From Boseongicola sp. SB0665_bin_10 (lineage in GTDB: Bacteria > Pseudomonadota > Alphaproteobacteria > Rhodobacterales > Rhodobacteraceae): a stretch of 64,000 nucleotides of DNA. Shown piece after piece: positions 61,801-64,000 of the stretch (position 1 is its first letter; each line of letters begins with the position of its first letter). The position numbers and the translations under genes are program-made. The notes beneath the pieces are model-generated. The model was not told the DNA's origin, did not search any database, and saw nothing but the letters and a program-made list of their open reading frames with translations. The stretch spans positions 1-64,000 of the forward strand of contig VXSG01000039.1 in the NCBI GenBank assembly GCA_009838075.1, written 5' to 3'.

Positions 61801-61809
61801 AGGGCAGCA

Positions 61810-62018
61810 GGCATGAAGAAGTCCTGGCAATTTCGGCAATTCTCGCCGGTCTCGTCGCCTGCCGCCTTGGCCCTTTCGCTGTCGAGGTCGCAGACTGCGG
61901 CAAGTTCGGCACCCTGGTCGCGGAGACCGGACCACGCGTGAAGGTGGTTCTGCGCGTAGAAGCCGCACCCGACCACCGCGATCCTTGCGTCTTGCCCTTG
62001 CGGCACCTTGCCCTCCAA
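61810..62018 (-). pseudogene. Gfo/Idh/MocA-family oxidoreductase, N-terminal fragment
   Basis: From TTG 62018 leftward the frame encodes DARIAVVGCGFYAQNHLHAW, then LRDQGAELAAVCDLDSERAK, the NAD(P)-binding start of Gfo/Idh/MocA oxidoreductases (GxGxxxxxHL, CDxD). Similarity ends after about 60 residues, where the quiC1 3' end is met on the other strand. The enzyme is truncated and presumably inactive. It once stood divergent from the sugar-binding-protein gene across a shared dyad. Confidence 0.6.
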
Positions 62019-62021
62019 ATT

Positions 62022-62063
62022 GGTATGACAATATATATTTGTATAGTATCATATTGACATACC
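62022..62063. promoter_or_regulatory. Large imperfect dyad in the divergent control region
   Basis: GGTATGACAATAT (62022-62034) and ATATTGACATACC (62051-62063) are inverted copies with one mismatch, separated by 16 AT-rich bases. They lie between the oxidoreductase fragment and the sugar-binding-protein gene, and are a likely regulator site plus promoter. Confidence 0.6.
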
Positions 62064-62133
62064 GAAACAACCGCTGTTTCCTCGGACTGACGTCAAATGG
62101 ATTCGTCAGACACAAACCGGAGGGAGAAACAGG

Positions 62134-63153
62134 ATGCATTCGAAACAGCTGGTTGCTGCCTGTGCGCTCGGTCTTGCGCTCAGCGGTGCGGCGCAGGCAG
62201 CCGACGAGACAATCGTCGGGTACGCAGCACCGTCGCTTGACGGCGCGCAGTCGCAGATACAAGGGGGCTTTCTTGTCGGCGCGGAGCAGCACGGATGGAA
62301 GGTCCTTTCCGTGACCTCGGGTGGGGACGCCCAGAAGCAGGTCAACGACATCAACGACTTCATCACCCAGAACGTGTCGGCGATTGTCGCCGTGCCGGAC
62401 GACAGCGCAGGCATATGCGTCGGCGTTGCGGCCGCGAAGGAGGCGGGCATTCCGTTCTACACGATCGACCGGGCGCCCTCGGGCTGCGTGGTGGACATGG
62501 TCGTTCTTTCGGACAACTACCTGGGCGGGCAGCAGGCGGGCGAAGCCATGGTCGCGCACCTGACTTCGAAGAACGGCTCGCCGAGCGGCACCGTCCTGGA
62601 AATCACGGGCAATCTTGCGCAAAACGTTGCGCAACTCAGGGGTGCCGGCTTCCAGGACGTGCTCAATCAACATGATGGCATCACCCTGATCACGCGTCCG
62701 GGCGACTGGGACGCCGCCAAGGGCGTGGAGATCGTTCGCGACGTCGCCTCGGCGCAACCCATAGACGGGATCTACATGCATTCGGACTGCGTCTATGCCG
62801 CCGGCACCGTGCAGACGTTGAAGGAGATCGACCAGTTTGCGCCCGCTGGCGAAGACGGTCACATATTCATCGCAGGGATTGACGGGTGCAGCGGCAACCT
62901 GGAACTGATCCGCCAGGGCGCCACCGACCAGACATCCGGTCAGCCGATCCCGGACTTTGGCACGCTCGTTGCGGAGTTCATGGCGAAGCAGTTCGCCGGA
63001 GAGGCGATCGAGCCCGGCCTGGTGCATCAGGACGGCGCGCTCTGGTCGCCGGGCCGGCTTGAGATGACCGACGTCGGCATGCTGCTCTACTTGAGCACGA
63101 CCTCGATCACCAGGGACAATGTCGACAACCCGGGTCTTTGGGGCAACCAGTAG
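62134..63153 (+). CDS. Sugar ABC transporter substrate-binding protein (RbsB-type), orphan
   Basis: This 339-residue protein has a signal peptide (MHSKQLVAACALGLALSG, cleavage near AQA at 22) and a type I periplasmic sugar-binding fold (GGDAQKQVNDINDFITQNVS, VVLSDNYLGGQQAGEAMV, IFIAGIDGCSGNLELIRQG). GGAGGGAGAAA precedes the ATG. Ribose/xylose/inositol-type ABC importers normally encode a permease and ATPase next, but a hairpin and a broken regulator gene follow here. It is thus an orphan binding protein, either serving another importer or a leftover. Confidence 0.9.
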   Translation: MHSKQLVAACALGLALSGAAQAADETIVGYAAPSLDGAQSQIQGGFLVGAEQHGWKVLSVTSGGDAQKQVNDINDFITQNVSAIVAVPDDSAGICVGVAAAKEAGIPFYTIDRAPSGCVVDMVVLSDNYLGGQQAGEAMVAHLTSKNGSPSGTVLEITGNLAQNVAQLRGAGFQDVLNQHDGITLITRPGDWDAAKGVEIVRDVASAQPIDGIYMHSDCVYAAGTVQTLKEIDQFAPAGEDGHIFIAGIDGCSGNLELIRQGATDQTSGQPIPDFGTLVAEFMAKQFAGEAIEPGLVHQDGALWSPGRLEMTDVGMLLYLSTTSITRDNVDNPGLWGNQ

Positions 63154-63175
63154 ACAACGGCCGGCACTGAACCCG

Positions 63176-63209
63176 TCGGAGAGCGCGACCGAGGCGTTGC
63201 GCTCTCCGA
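63176..63209 (+). terminator. Hairpin after the sugar-binding-protein gene
   Basis: TCGGAGAGCGC (63176-63186) pairs perfectly with GCGCTCTCCGA (63199-63209), an 11-bp stem with a 12-base loop, 23 bases after the stop. No T-run follows (AGGTTGG), so it is a weak or factor-assisted terminator, or an mRNA-stabilising element. Confidence 0.6.
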
Positions 63210-63313
63210 GGTTGGAGTGGACAATGCACTGTTTCGCGTGCCCGAGACAGGTGATCGCATGACTTGCGATCTCTTTCGTTGCAGGAAGCGCCATGGGCCG
63301 AGCCAGCAGGTTC

Positions 63314-63850
63314 TCATCGCTCGATGTCCGGCATTGCCACAAGAACCCCGACATCATGCAGTCCAGCCCATGGCGTCCGTGCAAGAGCAGACTTGACGCG
63401 ACGCGGAGGAATGGACGAATCGATAGATGCCACCCCTTCGATCTTGGTCAATTTGCCGGCGAGAAAGGCCTCGAAGTCACTGAGACTTGTCGCAATCATG
63501 CGCATCTGGCAATCCCGGTTGCCCGTCATCAACCAGCCGTCAACGACCTCGGCGAACTGGAGGATCGCGCTCTCAAATGCTGCCAGAGCGTCGTCGATCT
63601 GCTTGTCCAACTGCACCGACACGAAGACCGGGACATCAAGCCAAGTGCCGCTTCATCGACCCGGACCCCGTAACCGGTGATAGCGCTCACGGATTCCCGT
63701 CGTCGGACACGGCGTGCGGTCGGCGTCGGACTCAACCCAATCTGCTCACTCAAGCGCTGCATTGACATCCGTCCGTCGACATGTCCCGCGAGGTCTCTAC
63801 GCAGATGGCGTTCGGCGAGATCCTTGAGGGCCTGTCCAAAGGCGACGGCC
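63314..63850 (-). pseudogene. Lrp/AsnC-family regulator, frameshifted
   Basis: Two frames give one regulator. The upstream part reads DGRMSMQRLSEQIGLSPTPT and ITGYGVRVDEAALGL, the Lrp HTH and linker. The downstream part reads VSVQLDKQIDDALAAFESAI, VDGWLMTGNRDCQMRMIAT and KLTKIEGVASIDSS, the RAM effector domain. Adding one C on the given strand near 63636 would restore ALGLDVPVFVSVQLDK. The frameshift may be real or an assembly error, as both halves are otherwise well kept. The true start is uncertain; it may lie a little beyond 63850. Confidence 0.65.
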
Positions 63851-64000
63851 CGGTTGCCGGACGTATCGTCACCGTCTCGCCAGATGTGACAGGCACGACG
63901 AGCCTTGGCCCATGGGTCAACCACCGCAAGCCGTTCGCGCGATCCGGTCAGGCGGACGCCTTCATCGAGCATCGCATAACCTCAACGGCGAGATGGGAAT

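Noticed and set aside
61621-63384. 587-codon minus-strand open frame
   Set aside because: Antisense to quiC1 and the sugar-binding protein. Only a short stretch near 61810-62018, in another frame, resembles a real protein (Gfo/Idh).
1-64000. CRISPR arrays, rRNA operons, phage structural genes
   Set aside because: No regularly spaced palindromic repeats, no rRNA-like sequence and no capsid, portal or tail motifs were recognised on reading both strands.

Overview
The window looks like a chromosomal stretch of a high-GC alphaproteobacterium (Rhodobacterales- or Rhodospirillales-like). This rests on gene content: TRAP and tripartite tricarboxylate transporters, Liv-type ABC uptake, class III CoA-transferases, GntR/FCD, LysR and LacI regulators, and PrlF-YhaV. 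The genus cannot be told from sequence alone. No rRNA, tRNA or CRISPR array was seen.

Layout. Bases 1-5.3 kb are accessory DNA: an AbiEi antitoxin with a decapitated AbiEii toxin, a dead TnpB, and an intact two-gene RecQ-helicase/phosphoribosyltransferase plus DprA module that looks like a defence system. Bases 5.4-16.1 kb form one leftward oxalate locus: GntR, oxalyl-CoA decarboxylase, formyl-CoA:oxalate CoA-transferase, a formyltransferase related to the N-terminal half of ALDH1L1, a universal stress protein, a tctC-tctB-tctA transporter and a coupled zeta-toxin-like P-loop protein. Bases 16.5-20.1 kb hold a LysR regulator, a VOC protein, a GST and a MATE exporter. Bases 20.1-27.7 kb are mobile debris: a second AbiEi with a truncated toxin, an unknown gene coupled to a broken nucleotidyltransferase, an integrase head cut off at the same junction, LacI and MOSC fragments, an intact polyol dehydrogenase and an AAA/DUF4143 ATPase behind 22-bp-spaced repeats.

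Bases 27.9-40.2 kb hold a leftward hydroxyquinol-type aromatic operon under a divergent LysR gene: maleylacetate reductase, LivJ-G-F-H, a LivM permease joined in frame to a TfdB-like flavin monooxygenase, a GST fused to an intradiol dioxygenase, and a flotillin. The predicted route is uptake, ring hydroxylation, ring cleavage to maleylacetate, and reduction to 3-oxoadipate. Bases 40.6-44.3 kb carry HipBA, a secreted intradiol dioxygenase and PrlF-YhaV. Bases 44.8-50.3 kb hold a sulfatase, a class III CoA-transferase, a homocysteine methyltransferase-like protein and a glycine amidinotransferase-like protein.

Bases 51.2-63.2 kb form a second catabolic region: a MocE/MocD-like Rieske protein and desaturase, two LacI regulators with visible operators, a DctPQM TRAP transporter, a broken 3-hydroxyisobutyrate-dehydrogenase-family gene, a TIM-barrel isomerase, a QuiC1-type 3-dehydroshikimate dehydratase and an orphan sugar-binding protein. 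A frameshifted Lrp/AsnC gene ends the window. Two themes recur: antitoxins outliving their toxins, and a strong GC-rich hairpin after each of the four solute-binding-protein genes.
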